From NCBI RefSeq assembly GCF_003254645.1, contig NZ_PNFD01000001.1, forward strand, positions 248,001-312,000: a DNA stretch of 64,000 bases, in the 5' to 3' direction. This stretch comes from Microbacterium suaedae (GTDB lineage Bacteria > Actinomycetota > Actinomycetes > Actinomycetales > Microbacteriaceae). A program made the position numbers and the translations under genes. This document shows, piece after piece, positions 21,770 to 30,527 of the stretch. The stretch's first letter is position 1. The number at the start of each line of letters is the position of its first letter. A model generated the notes under the pieces. It was not told where the DNA came from and ran no database searches. It saw only the letters and a program-made list of their open reading frames with translations.

Positions 21770-22223
21770 GACGCTCGCCCGGTCGGCGGCCGCTCACCGC
21801 CGCTTCACGCGCCGTCCGGAGAAGTGGACCGCGGGCATCGGCGTCGGCCTCGCCGCGATCTTGCAGGGCGGATTCGCTTTCGCCGTGAACAGCACCACGA
21901 GCGCCGAGTTCGGCGACGCTATCGCCCCGGCGCTGCGCTCCGCCGGCATCGATCTCGCCGCATCGGGGAACGCGTACGAGGCCGCGCGGACGCTCGCGGC
22001 GTGGTTCGGTTTCTCGCTTCTCGCCGTCCTCGCCCTCGCGGCGATCGGCTTCTTCCTCGCCTCGCGCCGCCCGCTACAGGGCTCCACCGGCTGGTGGTTT
22101 CTCGGCGCGGGTCTCGCGTGCCTGTTCGGCACGCAGCTCATCCTCTACCCCGTCGCGTTCTTTCTGTTCCTCGCGGCCGCGCTCTTCGCGGCCCGTTCGC
22201 CCCAGCAAGGATCCCCGTCATGA
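21759..22223 (+). CDS. Small membrane protein of unknown function in the pectin operon
   Basis: A 154-residue protein with a cationic N-terminus (RRFTRRPEKW) and about four hydrophobic segments, near residues 27-43, 85-105, 113-125 and 127-145. I do not recognise a family. It is embedded in the operon: it overlaps GH28 by 11 nt and the next permease by 4 nt (ATGA), so it is certainly co-translated. It might assist the importer or the DUF624 protein. That is a guess from position only. Confidence 0.7.
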   Translation: MSAETLARSAAAHRRFTRRPEKWTAGIGVGLAAILQGGFAFAVNSTTSAEFGDAIAPALRSAGIDLAASGNAYEAARTLAAWFGFSLLAVLALAAIGFFLASRRPLQGSTGWWFLGAGLACLFGTQLILYPVAFFLFLAAALFAARSPQQGSPS

Positions 22224-23137
22224 CGAACGTCACCTCCGCCACGATCCCGCTCAAGTTCCGCGGCGCGAAGCTGCGCCGACGGCCGGGACGCCGCATCTTC
22301 GCCGTCGTCAACGCCATCGTGCTGACGCTGTTCGCGCTCGCCTGCGTGCTGCCGTTCGTGAACGTGCTCGCGAGCTCGTTCGCGACTCCCGGCGAGATCG
22401 CGACGACGCCGTTCATCCTCTTCCCGAAGACCTTCACGCTCGACGCGTACGCCTACATCTTCTCCACGCCCACGATCTTCCGCGCGATGGGCGTCTCGCT
22501 CTTCGTGACCGCGGCGGGCACGTTCATCAGCCTGGTCCTCACGGCATTCATGGCGTACGCGCTGTCGAAGAAACACCTGAAGGGCCGCCGCGTCATCAAC
22601 TTCCTCGTGGTGTTCACGATGCTGTTCTCGGGCGGCATGATCCCGACCTTCATGGTCGTCAATGCCCTTGGCCTCATCGACTCGCTATGGTCGCTCATCC
22701 TCCCCGTCGCGATCAACGCGTTCAACTTCGTGATCATGAGGAGCTTCTTCCAGGGGATCCCGGAGAGCCTCGAGGAGGCGGCGCGGATCGACGGTTGCTC
22801 CGAGATCGGCGTGTTCCTGCGCATCGTGCTTCCGCTCTCGCTGGCATCGATCGCGACGATCGGTCTGTTCTATGCCGTCTTCTACTGGAACACCTACCAG
22901 CACGCGATCCTCTACATCAACGATTCGACGAAGTGGCCGATCCAGGTGCTGCTGCGCCAGATCGTCATCGTCGCGAGCGGCATGAACGCCGACGAGACAG
23001 CCGTCGATGTCGTTCCTCCCGCGCAATCGGTCAAGATGGCCGTGATCTTCGTCGCGACGCTGCCGATGCTCATCGTCTATCCCTTCATTCAGCGCTTCTT
23101 CGTCAAGGGCGCCCTCATCGGATCCGTCAAGGGATGA
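22220..23137 (+). CDS. ABC transporter permease, LplC type
   Basis: A 305-residue second permease of the pectin-type importer. It has six membrane segments and the ATPase-docking loop EAARIDGCSEIGVFLRI in the C-terminal third. The N-terminal half (FATPGEIATTPFILFPKTFT) and the final FVKGALIGSVKG are standard for LplC/YtcP partners of LplB. It is separated from LplB by four genes, including the enzymes acting on the cargo, an unusual order for a permease pair. It overlaps both neighbours by 4 nt. Confidence 0.9.
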   Translation: MTNVTSATIPLKFRGAKLRRRPGRRIFAVVNAIVLTLFALACVLPFVNVLASSFATPGEIATTPFILFPKTFTLDAYAYIFSTPTIFRAMGVSLFVTAAGTFISLVLTAFMAYALSKKHLKGRRVINFLVVFTMLFSGGMIPTFMVVNALGLIDSLWSLILPVAINAFNFVIMRSFFQGIPESLEEAARIDGCSEIGVFLRIVLPLSLASIATIGLFYAVFYWNTYQHAILYINDSTKWPIQVLLRQIVIVASGMNADETAVDVVPPAQSVKMAVIFVATLPMLIVYPFIQRFFVKGALIGSVKG

Positions 23138-24696
23138 GCGTCGTCACGGTCGGCCCGGGAGAAGATGATCTGCCGTCGCTACAGGAGGCCCTCGAGGTCC
23201 CTGATGCGACCGAGATCGTGCTCGCCCCGGGAACGTACGTCGAGCAGGTCGTCATCGCGCCGCGCCCCGCGCCGCTCGAGATCCGCTGCTCGACAGGCGA
23301 ACCGCACGATGTCACGATCACGTTCGGACTCCGCCAGGGCGACCTCGGCGCCGATGGCATGCCGCTCGCCCAGGACTGCGCGTCGGTCACGGTCGACGCC
23401 GACGACGTCACGCTGCGCGGCATCACGATCGAGAACTCCTTCGATCGCGCGGCGCGGCCAGGTCTGCGCGACACACAAGCGATTGCGCTGCGCACCCGCG
23501 GCGATCGCGTGCGCGTCGACAACTGCCGCCTCCTTGGCCAGCAGGATACGCTCCTCCTCGACACGCCGACGCGTGGATCCCTCCGGCACGTCTACGTGAC
23601 CGACTGCGAAATCCACGGCGATGTCGATTTCGTCTACGGACGCGCGACCGCGGTGATCTCGGGCGGCGTCGTGCATTCGACCGGCCCCGGCTGCGTCGCG
23701 GCACCGTCGACGATCCGCGAGAACCCACGCGGTCTGCTCTTCACGGGGGTCGCCTTCACCGGCGACGCCCCCGACGGGTCCGTCTCACTCGCGCGACCGT
23801 GGCACCAGGGCGGGTCGTCCGAGGCACTCGGCGGCGCCGAGTTCGTCGCATGCGAACTCGGTCCGCACATCTCGGCCGAGCGCTGGGACGACATGGGCGG
23901 ATTCTCCTGGCGCGACGCGCGGTTCGCCGAGCACGACACCGTCGGCCTCTCCGCTGCCGAGTGGCTGCGTGGCTGGGACGGGCCGGCGGACACGACCGGC
24001 CGCGTCGTGATCGTGTCCGACTCGACCGCGAGCGAATATCCGCCCGACCGGGCTCCTCGAACGGGATGGGGGCAGGTGCTCGCCGAAGTCTCCGGTCTCG
24101 AGGTCGACAACCACGCGGTGTCGGGCGCGAGCACTCGCAGCTTCATCGAATCGGGAGCGCTCGACAGCGCCCTCGCTGCCCTTTCCCCCGGCGACGTGAT
24201 GTTCATCGCCTTCGGCCACAACGACCCGAAGTCCGACCAGCGGCACGCCGAGCTCTTCACCGACTACGCGGCCAATTTGCGCCGGTTCCTCATCGGTGCC
24301 CGATCACGCGGGGCGATCCCAGTGCTGGCGACCGCGGTCGAGCGCCGAGCAGCCTGTTCCGCGAGCACGTCGACGACGCACGGCGGATATCCGCAGCGCG
24401 TCCGTTCCCTCGCGCGCGAGGAGGACGTGCCGCTCGTGGATCTCTCTTTGCTGTCACGACGTCTGTGGCGCGAGCTGGGTGAGCAGGGCAGTCGCGAGGC
24501 GTTCCTGTGGTTCGATCCCGGGGCATGGCCCGCGTACCCCGCCGGAGAGCGCGACGATACGCACTTTTCGCGTGAGGGCGCATTGCTCGTCGCCCGCATC
24601 GTGGCGGGCGAGCTGGAGCGGCTGGGAGTCGTGGGCGAGCGGATCCGTCAGTCGCGCGCGGCCGAGTCCGTCCTGCGCGACTGCGCGATCGCCTGA
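23134..24696 (+). CDS. Fusion of CE8 pectin methylesterase and CE12 SGNH acetylesterase
   Basis: A 520-residue two-domain protein. Residues about 1-285 are a CE8 beta-helix with GTYVEQV, TQAIALR, QDTLLLD, DVDFVYG (the two catalytic Asp) and LARPWHQ. Residues about 290-500 are a CE12-like SGNH hydrolase with VSDSTA (nucleophile Ser), GWGQVL, SGAST, FGHNDPK and the catalytic pair DDTHFS. CE8 removes methyl esters from homogalacturonan. CE12 members remove acetyl groups from rhamnogalacturonan. Having both on one chain without a signal peptide implies demethylation and deacetylation of imported oligomers in the cytosol. It is last in the operon, and its 3' end overlaps the opposite-strand esterase gene by 49 bp. 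Confidence 0.85.
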   Translation: MSVVTVGPGEDDLPSLQEALEVPDATEIVLAPGTYVEQVVIAPRPAPLEIRCSTGEPHDVTITFGLRQGDLGADGMPLAQDCASVTVDADDVTLRGITIENSFDRAARPGLRDTQAIALRTRGDRVRVDNCRLLGQQDTLLLDTPTRGSLRHVYVTDCEIHGDVDFVYGRATAVISGGVVHSTGPGCVAAPSTIRENPRGLLFTGVAFTGDAPDGSVSLARPWHQGGSSEALGGAEFVACELGPHISAERWDDMGGFSWRDARFAEHDTVGLSAAEWLRGWDGPADTTGRVVIVSDSTASEYPPDRAPRTGWGQVLAEVSGLEVDNHAVSGASTRSFIESGALDSALAALSPGDVMFIAFGHNDPKSDQRHAELFTDYAANLRRFLIGARSRGAIPVLATAVERRAACSASTSTTHGGYPQRVRSLAREEDVPLVDLSLLSRRLWRELGEQGSREAFLWFDPGAWPAYPAGERDDTHFSREGALLVARIVAGELERLGVVGERIRQSRAAESVLRDCAIA

Positions 24697-25445
24697 TACG
24701 CCGCGAAGTAGTTCGCCCCGAGGATGCGTTGGCCCGCCGCCGTGAAGTGTGTCGACGCGTCGTTGATGTGCCCGACAGGCGGCGCCTCCGCATAGCCGGT
24801 GTTCGGAATCCGATCAGGTGTGTGACGAAGTGCCTCGGCGACGCCCTCATGATCGGGATACGCCATCCGGCGCTCGGCCGCCATCTGACCTACGATGAAT
24901 GGGGCGTGCGTCGCCTCGGGAAGGCGCTGACGCAGCGCCAGGATGAGCTCGTCGAGGTCGGCGGCATAGTCGTCCTCGGCGCGACCGCCGTCGGACTCGC
25001 CCTGATGCCAGATGACGGCTTCGATCCGCGCGTCCGGCCCCGCCGCGGCGAGCGCAGCGCGGGCGTGCTCGAGGGCCGCGTCGAAGAGATTCAGGGCTCC
25101 CTCTTTCTCGAAGCCGACCTTCCACACTCCCGGAAAGGTGCCGTGTCGGCGCATTCCCGTTCCCCCCATCGTCACGGGCACGATGAGGACACGATCCTCG
25201 GTCGGCAACGTCGTGAGCAGGAGCGAGGCGAAGGGGCCACCCGGTCCGAGCCCACCGGGCGGATGTGCCCCGATGGGCGCGAGGGGTTCACGCGCGGGCA
25301 CGATCCTCCCGGCGCGGTCTCCCGATCCAGGGAAGGCGTCGATACGCGGATCACGCGCGTCCTGCCCGTCGGGCTCGAAATCCGTGTTCGAGCCGTTTGC
25401 GTTGGACTGCCCGAGCACGAGCACGAGATGATAAGCGCCGGTCAT
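24648..25445 (-). CDS. SASA-domain carbohydrate esterase (sialate O-acetylesterase/CE6-like)
   Basis: A 265-residue SGNH-type esterase. Residues 4-16 give LVLVLGQSNANG with the nucleophile Ser. VIWHQGESDGG near residue 130 is the family's block with its oxyanion residues, and the catalytic His lies in DASTHFTAAG near the end. Such enzymes remove acetyl groups from plant polysaccharide fragments. There is no signal peptide. The ATG at 25445 overlaps the upstream gene's stop (ATGA). The open frame extends further, but the extra residues are arginine-rich shadow sequence. It is last of a five-gene minus-strand operon starting with GH43. Confidence 0.85.
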   Translation of the reverse strand: MTGAYHLVLVLGQSNANGSNTDFEPDGQDARDPRIDAFPGSGDRAGRIVPAREPLAPIGAHPPGGLGPGGPFASLLLTTLPTEDRVLIVPVTMGGTGMRRHGTFPGVWKVGFEKEGALNLFDAALEHARAALAAAGPDARIEAVIWHQGESDGGRAEDDYAADLDELILALRQRLPEATHAPFIVGQMAAERRMAYPDHEGVAEALRHTPDRIPNTGYAEAPPVGHINDASTHFTAAGQRILGANYFAAYQAIAQSRRTDSAARD

Positions 25446-26776
25446 TCCGCTCCCCCGTCGCCTTCCTGCCGACCATCGGGTGCGTAGCTGCCGAACCAGT
25501 TCCAGGTACCGTCCGTAGCCGGGCCGAATGCCTGCGACTGCACCGTGATGAGCCCATCGTCGGTGGCGACGATCCGCATCCGCAGGCACGCGATGTCGTC
25601 GGTCGCGGCGTCCACGCGGAGGTCGTACGTGTCGGGCGCGCACCAGCCGCCCGTCGCGACGCCGACTCCGATTCCCGGGATGTCGACGGGATACGAGTGA
25701 CCGTCGTGGGCGCGGATGATGGTGTCACCGATCGCCAATCGGACGCTGTCCGGCGCGAACCGCGCCGCCATCCGCGCCGGATTCCCACGTCCTGAGGACG
25801 CGATGAAATCGCCGTCGACCGTGCGTCCATGTCGTGGGTCGTGAGGAGGCCGTGGCCGGACCAGATCGAATGGACACTCATCGCGCGGATCTTTCCTCAT
25901 CGCCTCGAGGAACAGCGAGACAAGTCGCTGGTCACCGCTCTGACAGGCCTGCGCGTTTGCTGTGACAACCGCCGCGATGCCGCGGTCCGGATCGCCGTAG
26001 ACGATCTGCCCTCCGAGCCCGAACATCATCCATCCACCTCCCGGAGGCAGCCAGAACTGGGCCCCGTATCCCGCGCGCAGGGGCGCACCCCACGTCTGCA
26101 TCGCTGCATCACTGCGACGCTCGAGCGCGGCGCTCACGACGTCGTGCGGGAGCGCACCGCCGCCGCTGTTCAGCATCTCGGCGACGCGCAGCAAGTCGCG
26201 CGGACGGCACACGAGGCCAGATCCGCCGTGGCCGATGCCCTCGGGTCCGCGCAGCATCCGCATGCCGTCGCCACCCCCGGTCGGGGCGAGAATTCGTTCG
26301 CGCAGGACGTCTTCGAGCGGGGCGCTCTCGACCCGCTCCACGAGGGCTGAGAGCACATAGCTCCCGCTCGTGTCATAGGTGAACAGCGTGCCGGGGCGAT
26401 GCGTGGGCGGCGTCCGAAACCAGCTGTCGAGCCAGTCGCCCTCCTCCTCGCGATAGGTAGTCGCGGCGTGCGGCCCGCACATCGCGAGCAGGTCGGCGAC
26501 CGTTGCACGCGCCGTGAGCGGATCGACTGCCCGCTTCTCGGGGAAGTGATCGACGATCCGGTCCTCGAGCCTGATCCGGCCCTCATGCGCGAGGGCGAGG
26601 ACGACGAGCCCCGTGAGCGACTTCGCGACGGAGTACATGCGGTGCGGTGCGTGCGGTCCGAACGGCGCCACGCCTGCGCTGTGCACGATCTCGCCGTCGA
26701 TGCTCACCTCGAGGGAGTGGATCGTGATGTCGTGGGCCGCCGTACGGGCGACGAACGCGGACAGGGCGTCTGTCAC
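25442..26776 (-). CDS. Serine hydrolase of the class C beta-lactamase/esterase fold
   Basis: A 444-residue protein with the beta-lactamase-family catalytic SxxK in YSVAKS (Ser about residue 49), a tyrosine motif YDTSGS near 135 standing for YxN, and a glycine-rich C-terminal strand (FGLGGQ near 253). An extra domain of about 120 residues follows. Proteins like this in plant-glycan operons are often esterases, not penicillin-hydrolysing enzymes. No signal peptide is seen, which also argues against a cell-wall role. It is translationally coupled to both neighbours by ATGA overlaps, so it likely works on a pectin- or hemicellulose-derived ester. Substrate unknown. Confidence 0.75.
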   Translation of the reverse strand: MTDALSAFVARTAAHDITIHSLEVSIDGEIVHSAGVAPFGPHAPHRMYSVAKSLTGLVVLALAHEGRIRLEDRIVDHFPEKRAVDPLTARATVADLLAMCGPHAATTYREEEGDWLDSWFRTPPTHRPGTLFTYDTSGSYVLSALVERVESAPLEDVLRERILAPTGGGDGMRMLRGPEGIGHGGSGLVCRPRDLLRVAEMLNSGGGALPHDVVSAALERRSDAAMQTWGAPLRAGYGAQFWLPPGGGWMMFGLGGQIVYGDPDRGIAAVVTANAQACQSGDQRLVSLFLEAMRKDPRDECPFDLVRPRPPHDPRHGRTVDGDFIASSGRGNPARMAARFAPDSVRLAIGDTIIRAHDGHSYPVDIPGIGVGVATGGWCAPDTYDLRVDAATDDIACLRMRIVATDDGLITVQSQAFGPATDGTWNWFGSYAPDGRQEGDGGAE

Positions 26777-27918
26777 GCGGATGTCCCCGCGAACGGACTG
26801 CCGAGCCGCGTGAACGTGGCCTCGGCGGCGAGGGCGCGCTCGAGTTCCGCCTCGACGCCCGCGACGACGAGATGGTATCCGCTCTCGTGTGCGCTCGCCG
26901 ACACAAACTCGTCCGGAATCGGGCGCGGCGCGGGGGCCGCGACGACGCCGTCGACGAGGCGCATGAACGCCCCCGTCGCCGCGATCGGAACGAGAAGGGC
27001 TTCCCCGCCTTCGCGTGCGGCCAGGAGGTTCTCGAGCAGGTCCGTCGTTCCCGTGCGCACGCTCTCACGCACCGTGCCATCGGGATCGCGCCGGTCGACG
27101 CGGTCGGATTTGTACCAGAAACGAAAGGAACCGCGCGTGCCGACGACCTCGACGTACGGCTCGGTGTACGTCGTCGCAGCGAGCGTGACCGCCGTCGTGA
27201 GCCGGACGCCGCCAGGCAACCCGAAGATCGCGACCGAGGTGTCGTCGGCCTCGATGTCATTGGCACGCCAGAGATCGAGTTCGAGCGACGAGACGTCGTC
27301 CGCGGCCGTGGCACCCGCGATCGCGAGGGCGGTCGCCGTCGCGTGTGCGAGAGGGTTCGTCAGCACGCCGTCGGCGACGACGCGTCCGTCGAGCACGCGC
27401 CGACCGGCCCAGGGCGAGCGCGCCCAGTAGACGTCGTCGCGTACCCACGCGCCCGTGGCGCTGAAACGCACGACGTCGCCGATGTCGCCCGCGGCGATGC
27501 GCGAGCGGATCAGCCCGATCGCGTCCGAGCCGAGGCTTTGGAAGCCGATCTGCACTCGCGCGCCGGCCCGATCGGCCAGGGCGACGAGCCGCTCGAACTC
27601 GTCGAGGGTGGCGGTCGTCGGCTTCTCCAGCAGCACGTCGTTGCCCTGATCGATGGCGGCGGCCGCGAGTGCGAAGTGCGTGTGGATGGGCGTGCAGATC
27701 ACGACGACGTCGGTAACGCCGGCGGCGAGCATCTCAGCACCGTCCGTGTAGCGACGGACGCCGTCCGGCAGCGCGTCCGGATCGGGCGGGTGGGGATCCG
27801 CGACGGCGGCGAGGCGGACCCGCCCCGCCGCGCGCAGGCGCAAGGCGCGCGCGAGGTGCGATCGGCCGTGACCGCCGGTCCCGATGAGCCCCAGGCGCGG
27901 GGCGGCTGCGGCCGTCAC
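26773..27918 (-). CDS. Gfo/Idh/MocA family oxidoreductase
   Basis: A 381-residue NAD(P)-dependent oxidoreductase. The N-terminal Rossmann motif LGLIGTGGHGRSH starts at residue 8. EKPTTATLDEF near residue 100 carries the conserved EKP lysine. The C-terminal alpha/beta domain follows. The GTG at 27918 is chosen because it overlaps the lacI-type stop (GTGA). The open frame runs 33 codons further, into non-homologous sequence. Members of this family oxidise, reduce or epimerise sugars and sugar acids. Here it probably handles a sugar released by the GH43 enzyme or a side-chain sugar of pectin. Substrate undetermined. Confidence 0.78.
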   Translation of the reverse strand: MTAAAAPRLGLIGTGGHGRSHLARALRLRAAGRVRLAAVADPHPPDPDALPDGVRRYTDGAEMLAAGVTDVVVICTPIHTHFALAAAAIDQGNDVLLEKPTTATLDEFERLVALADRAGARVQIGFQSLGSDAIGLIRSRIAAGDIGDVVRFSATGAWVRDDVYWARSPWAGRRVLDGRVVADGVLTNPLAHATATALAIAGATAADDVSSLELDLWRANDIEADDTSVAIFGLPGGVRLTTAVTLAATTYTEPYVEVVGTRGSFRFWYKSDRVDRRDPDGTVRESVRTGTTDLLENLLAAREGGEALLVPIAATGAFMRLVDGVVAAPAPRPIPDEFVSASAHESGYHLVVAGVEAELERALAAEATFTRLGSPFAGTSA

Positions 27919-28931
27919 GGCCGCTCCCCCGTGCTGCCGCGCCGGGCCAGCTCGGGCGCGAAGGTCACGACCGTGCGGTCGGCACCGCCCTCCATCTCCG
28001 CGCGGAGAGCCTGCCACGTACGCGCGCCGATGTCGCCGAGGCGCGAGGTCATCGTCGTGAGAGTCGGCGAGGAGAACTGCGAGTAGGGAATGTCGTCGAA
28101 CCCCGCGACAGAGAGATCCTGCGGCACGCGAACGCCTTCCTCCGTCAGCCGCCCCAGGAGGCCGAGCGCAACGACGTCATTGAAGGCGATCGCAGCCGTC
28201 GCCCCCGTGTCGCGGACGGCCGGCCATGCGTCGTGGCCGTCTTCGAACGCGTGCCCACACGGCAGCTCGTCGATGCGCACGTCGGCGTGAGCGTGTCGCA
28301 CGTGCTCGAGGCCGCGTTGCCTGGCCCAGTTCGAACGACTCTCGGGAGGCCCCGCGAGATAGGCGATTCGCGTGTGCCCCAGAGACACGAGGTGCTCCGC
28401 GAGTTCGCGCACACCCGCTTCGTAGTCGACCATGACAGCCGCCGCCCGCTCGCCCGTCGTGCGGTTGAACACAGCAACAGGGTGCACGCGCGGCAGAAGG
28501 TCGATGAGCTCCTCGCGCGTCATGCGCGGCGCGAACAGGGCGATCGCATCGGTACGGTTGCGGATATCGAGTGTCACTGCGGCCTCACCCTCGCTGTTCT
28601 CGAGGGTGTCGGCGACGAGCACGCGGTACCCGTCGCGCTCGGCCGCGCGATGCAGTCCGTGGAGTACCTGGTGGAACATCGGATTGGCGAGGTCGGGAAC
28701 GACGACGCCGATCGTGCGGCTGACACCGAGCGAGAGCGATCGGGCCGTCTCGCTGCGTGTGTAGCCGAGATCGCGGACAGCGCCGCGCACGCGCTCCGCG
28801 ATCTCCTCATTGACGGTCTGAACCCCGTTCATAACCCGTGACACGGTCGCCTTCGACACACCGGCTTCGCGGGCGATGTCGGAGATCGTCGTCTCGCGCG
28901 ACGGGGTGCGGCGTTCTCTTTTGCCAGCCAT
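27915..28931 (-). CDS. LacI-family repressor of the pectin island
   Basis: A 338-residue LacI/GalR protein. An N-terminal helix-turn-helix (TISDIAREAGVSKATVSRVM, about residues 15-34) and hinge helix precede a periplasmic-binding-protein-like effector domain (IGVVVPDLANPMFHQ through VAGFDDIPYS). It is the only LacI gene among five matching GAAACCGGTTTC-type sites, so it is the likely owner of that operator. The central CG of the operator fits the hinge-helix intercalation site of the family. It sits second in the GH43 operon, whose promoter carries one such site, giving autoregulation. The inducer is probably galacturonate or another pectin-derived sugar. Confidence 0.9.
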   Translation of the reverse strand: MAGKRERRTPSRETTISDIAREAGVSKATVSRVMNGVQTVNEEIAERVRGAVRDLGYTRSETARSLSLGVSRTIGVVVPDLANPMFHQVLHGLHRAAERDGYRVLVADTLENSEGEAAVTLDIRNRTDAIALFAPRMTREELIDLLPRVHPVAVFNRTTGERAAAVMVDYEAGVRELAEHLVSLGHTRIAYLAGPPESRSNWARQRGLEHVRHAHADVRIDELPCGHAFEDGHDAWPAVRDTGATAAIAFNDVVALGLLGRLTEEGVRVPQDLSVAGFDDIPYSQFSSPTLTTMTSRLGDIGARTWQALRAEMEGGADRTVVTFAPELARRGSTGERP

Positions 28932-28934
28932 CCT

Positions 28935-30449
28935 TCAATCCTCGTCCAGATCGATGCGGAATCGGGTGAAGGTGCCGACGGCGTCGGGCGCGCCGTGACC
29001 GCTGCCGGCGAACAGGGCGATCTCAGCGCCGATCCATTGCCCTTCGACCGCCGCCGTACCAGGGTCGACCGCGAGCGTCGTTCCTCCCGTGCGAATCTTC
29101 GCCATAACGGCAGCGCCGGCGCCGCAGGAGAGCTCGACCTCCGCGTCGCCCACGACCGGCTGCCGCGCGATGACCCGTTCGACGAGGTCGTCGCGCCCGC
29201 GCACCGCGACGACTGCTTCGTCGCCGTCAGGTGTGCGGCGGATCCCCGCCCAGACGTAGTCGCGGCCGAGAATCGCGAGACCGGCTCGAGCTCCGGGCGG
29301 TCCTTCGAGCGCGACGCCCACACGGGATCGCGACGCCATGCCCGGCAGGGGCTGACCGAGCACGCGCGGCAGCGCGCGGACGTTTCCCGCGTCGGCGCTC
29401 GAGCGCAGTTGCAGAGCGCCGGTGCCGGGGACGAGTGCGTCGGGATCGGGGTTCGCCTGCCATGTCCAGTACGGCCCCGGCCTTCCACTCGCGAAGTCGT
29501 CGTCACGGGCGAGCGTGCGCCGCCCCTGGACCGTACCGTGCGGCGTCGGATACGACAGCACGGGCTCGTCGGGACCTCCGGCAACGGCCGCGCCCATGCG
29601 GGGCCAGCCGTCGTCGCTCCACGCCATCGGCTGCAGGTGGACGACGCGGCCGAAGGGCCCGCGATCCTGGAAGTGGAGAAACCAGTCGCGCCCGTCGCGC
29701 GACGTCACCCAGGCCCCCTGATGCGGCCCGTTGACCGGTGTGGATCCCTGCGCGAGCACGATCCGCTCCTCGTACGGCCCGAAGGGATCACGTGAGCGAA
29801 ACACGGCCTGCCATCCGGTCGCGACGCCACCCGCGGGAGCGAAGATCCAGTACCAGCCGTCGCGCCGATAAAACTTGGGCCCCTCGAGCGTCGTCCACCC
29901 CTCGAGGAGGGCGCCATCGATCACGTCGCGCGACGGCGCGAGCACCTCGCTCAGGACGGAGTCGACCTCAACGACCGACAGCACGTTCTTGCGTCCCGCG
30001 CGCGACCTGGCCCAGCCATGCACGAGGTATGCCCGACCGTCGTCGTCCCAGAGCGGACACGGGTCGATGAGGCCGAGACCGCCGAGCAGCAGGCGCGGCT
30101 CGCTCCACGGCCCGGCGGGGTCACTCGCCGTGACGACGAATATCCCCTGATCAGGGTCGGGATACACGATGTAGTAGACGCCGTTGCGGTGGCGGATCGA
30201 CGGCGCCCAGACACCACCGCCGTGGCGCGGTACGTCGAACCAGGTTCGGGGCTCGACGGCCGGGAGCGCATCGCCGACGCGCTCCCAGTTCACGAGATCG
30301 TCCGAGACATACACCGGAAGCCCGGGCGCGCGATTGAAGCTCGACGCCGTCATGACGTATCGGTCTCCTACGCGGATCACGTCGGGGTCCGGGAGGTCGG
30401 CGTCGATGATCGGGTTGCGGTATCGAGGCTCGTCATTGAGGGTGCTCAT
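28935..30449 (-). CDS. GH43 glycoside hydrolase (beta-xylosidase/alpha-L-arabinofuranosidase type)
   Basis: A 504-residue protein. The five-bladed GH43 propeller occupies about residues 10-310, with catalytic Asp in ADLPDPDVIR, the pKa-tuning Asp in LIDPCPLWDDD and the acid Glu in LEGPKFYRR. A C-terminal beta-sandwich (ARDDDFASGRPGPYWTWQA onward) matches the xylosidase-type C2 domain. No signal peptide. Such enzymes release xylose or arabinose from side chains. The ATG at 30449 is preceded at 7 nt by TAGGAT, so the mRNA is probably leaderless. The frame continues upstream, but across the operator and promoter, so the longer version is rejected. First gene of the minus-strand operon. Confidence 0.88.
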   Translation of the reverse strand: MSTLNDEPRYRNPIIDADLPDPDVIRVGDRYVMTASSFNRAPGLPVYVSDDLVNWERVGDALPAVEPRTWFDVPRHGGGVWAPSIRHRNGVYYIVYPDPDQGIFVVTASDPAGPWSEPRLLLGGLGLIDPCPLWDDDGRAYLVHGWARSRAGRKNVLSVVEVDSVLSEVLAPSRDVIDGALLEGWTTLEGPKFYRRDGWYWIFAPAGGVATGWQAVFRSRDPFGPYEERIVLAQGSTPVNGPHQGAWVTSRDGRDWFLHFQDRGPFGRVVHLQPMAWSDDGWPRMGAAVAGGPDEPVLSYPTPHGTVQGRRTLARDDDFASGRPGPYWTWQANPDPDALVPGTGALQLRSSADAGNVRALPRVLGQPLPGMASRSRVGVALEGPPGARAGLAILGRDYVWAGIRRTPDGDEAVVAVRGRDDLVERVIARQPVVGDAEVELSCGAGAAVMAKIRTGGTTLAVDPGTAAVEGQWIGAEIALFAGSGHGAPDAVGTFTRFRIDLDED

Positions 30450-30456
30450 CGCCGCG

Positions 30457-30462
30457 ATCCTA
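30457..30462 (-). promoter_or_regulatory. Leaderless -10 box of the GH43 operon
   Basis: TAGGAT on the minus strand ends 7 nt before the GH43 ATG. The operator at 30468-30479 lies just upstream, between the -10 and -35 positions. Confidence 0.5.
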
Positions 30463-30467
30463 CACGA

Positions 30468-30479
30468 GAAACCGGTTCC
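30468..30479. promoter_or_regulatory. LacI-type operator GAAACCGGTTCC (pectin regulon site 2)
   Basis: Identical in its 12 bp to the site at 17200. It lies between the divergent GH43 operon and the M24-like gene, so one bound repressor could silence both. A TAGTGT box for the rightward gene starts 3 nt after it, at 30482. Confidence 0.75.
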
Positions 30480-30527
30480 TGATAGTGTCCCACCATCGCT
30501 GAACCTTCCGATCGATACGAGGAGATC

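Noticed and set aside
26773..27918. Assigning the Gfo/Idh/MocA proteins to specific sugars
   Set aside because: Family members cover many substrates and no residue pattern here is decisive, so only the family is given.
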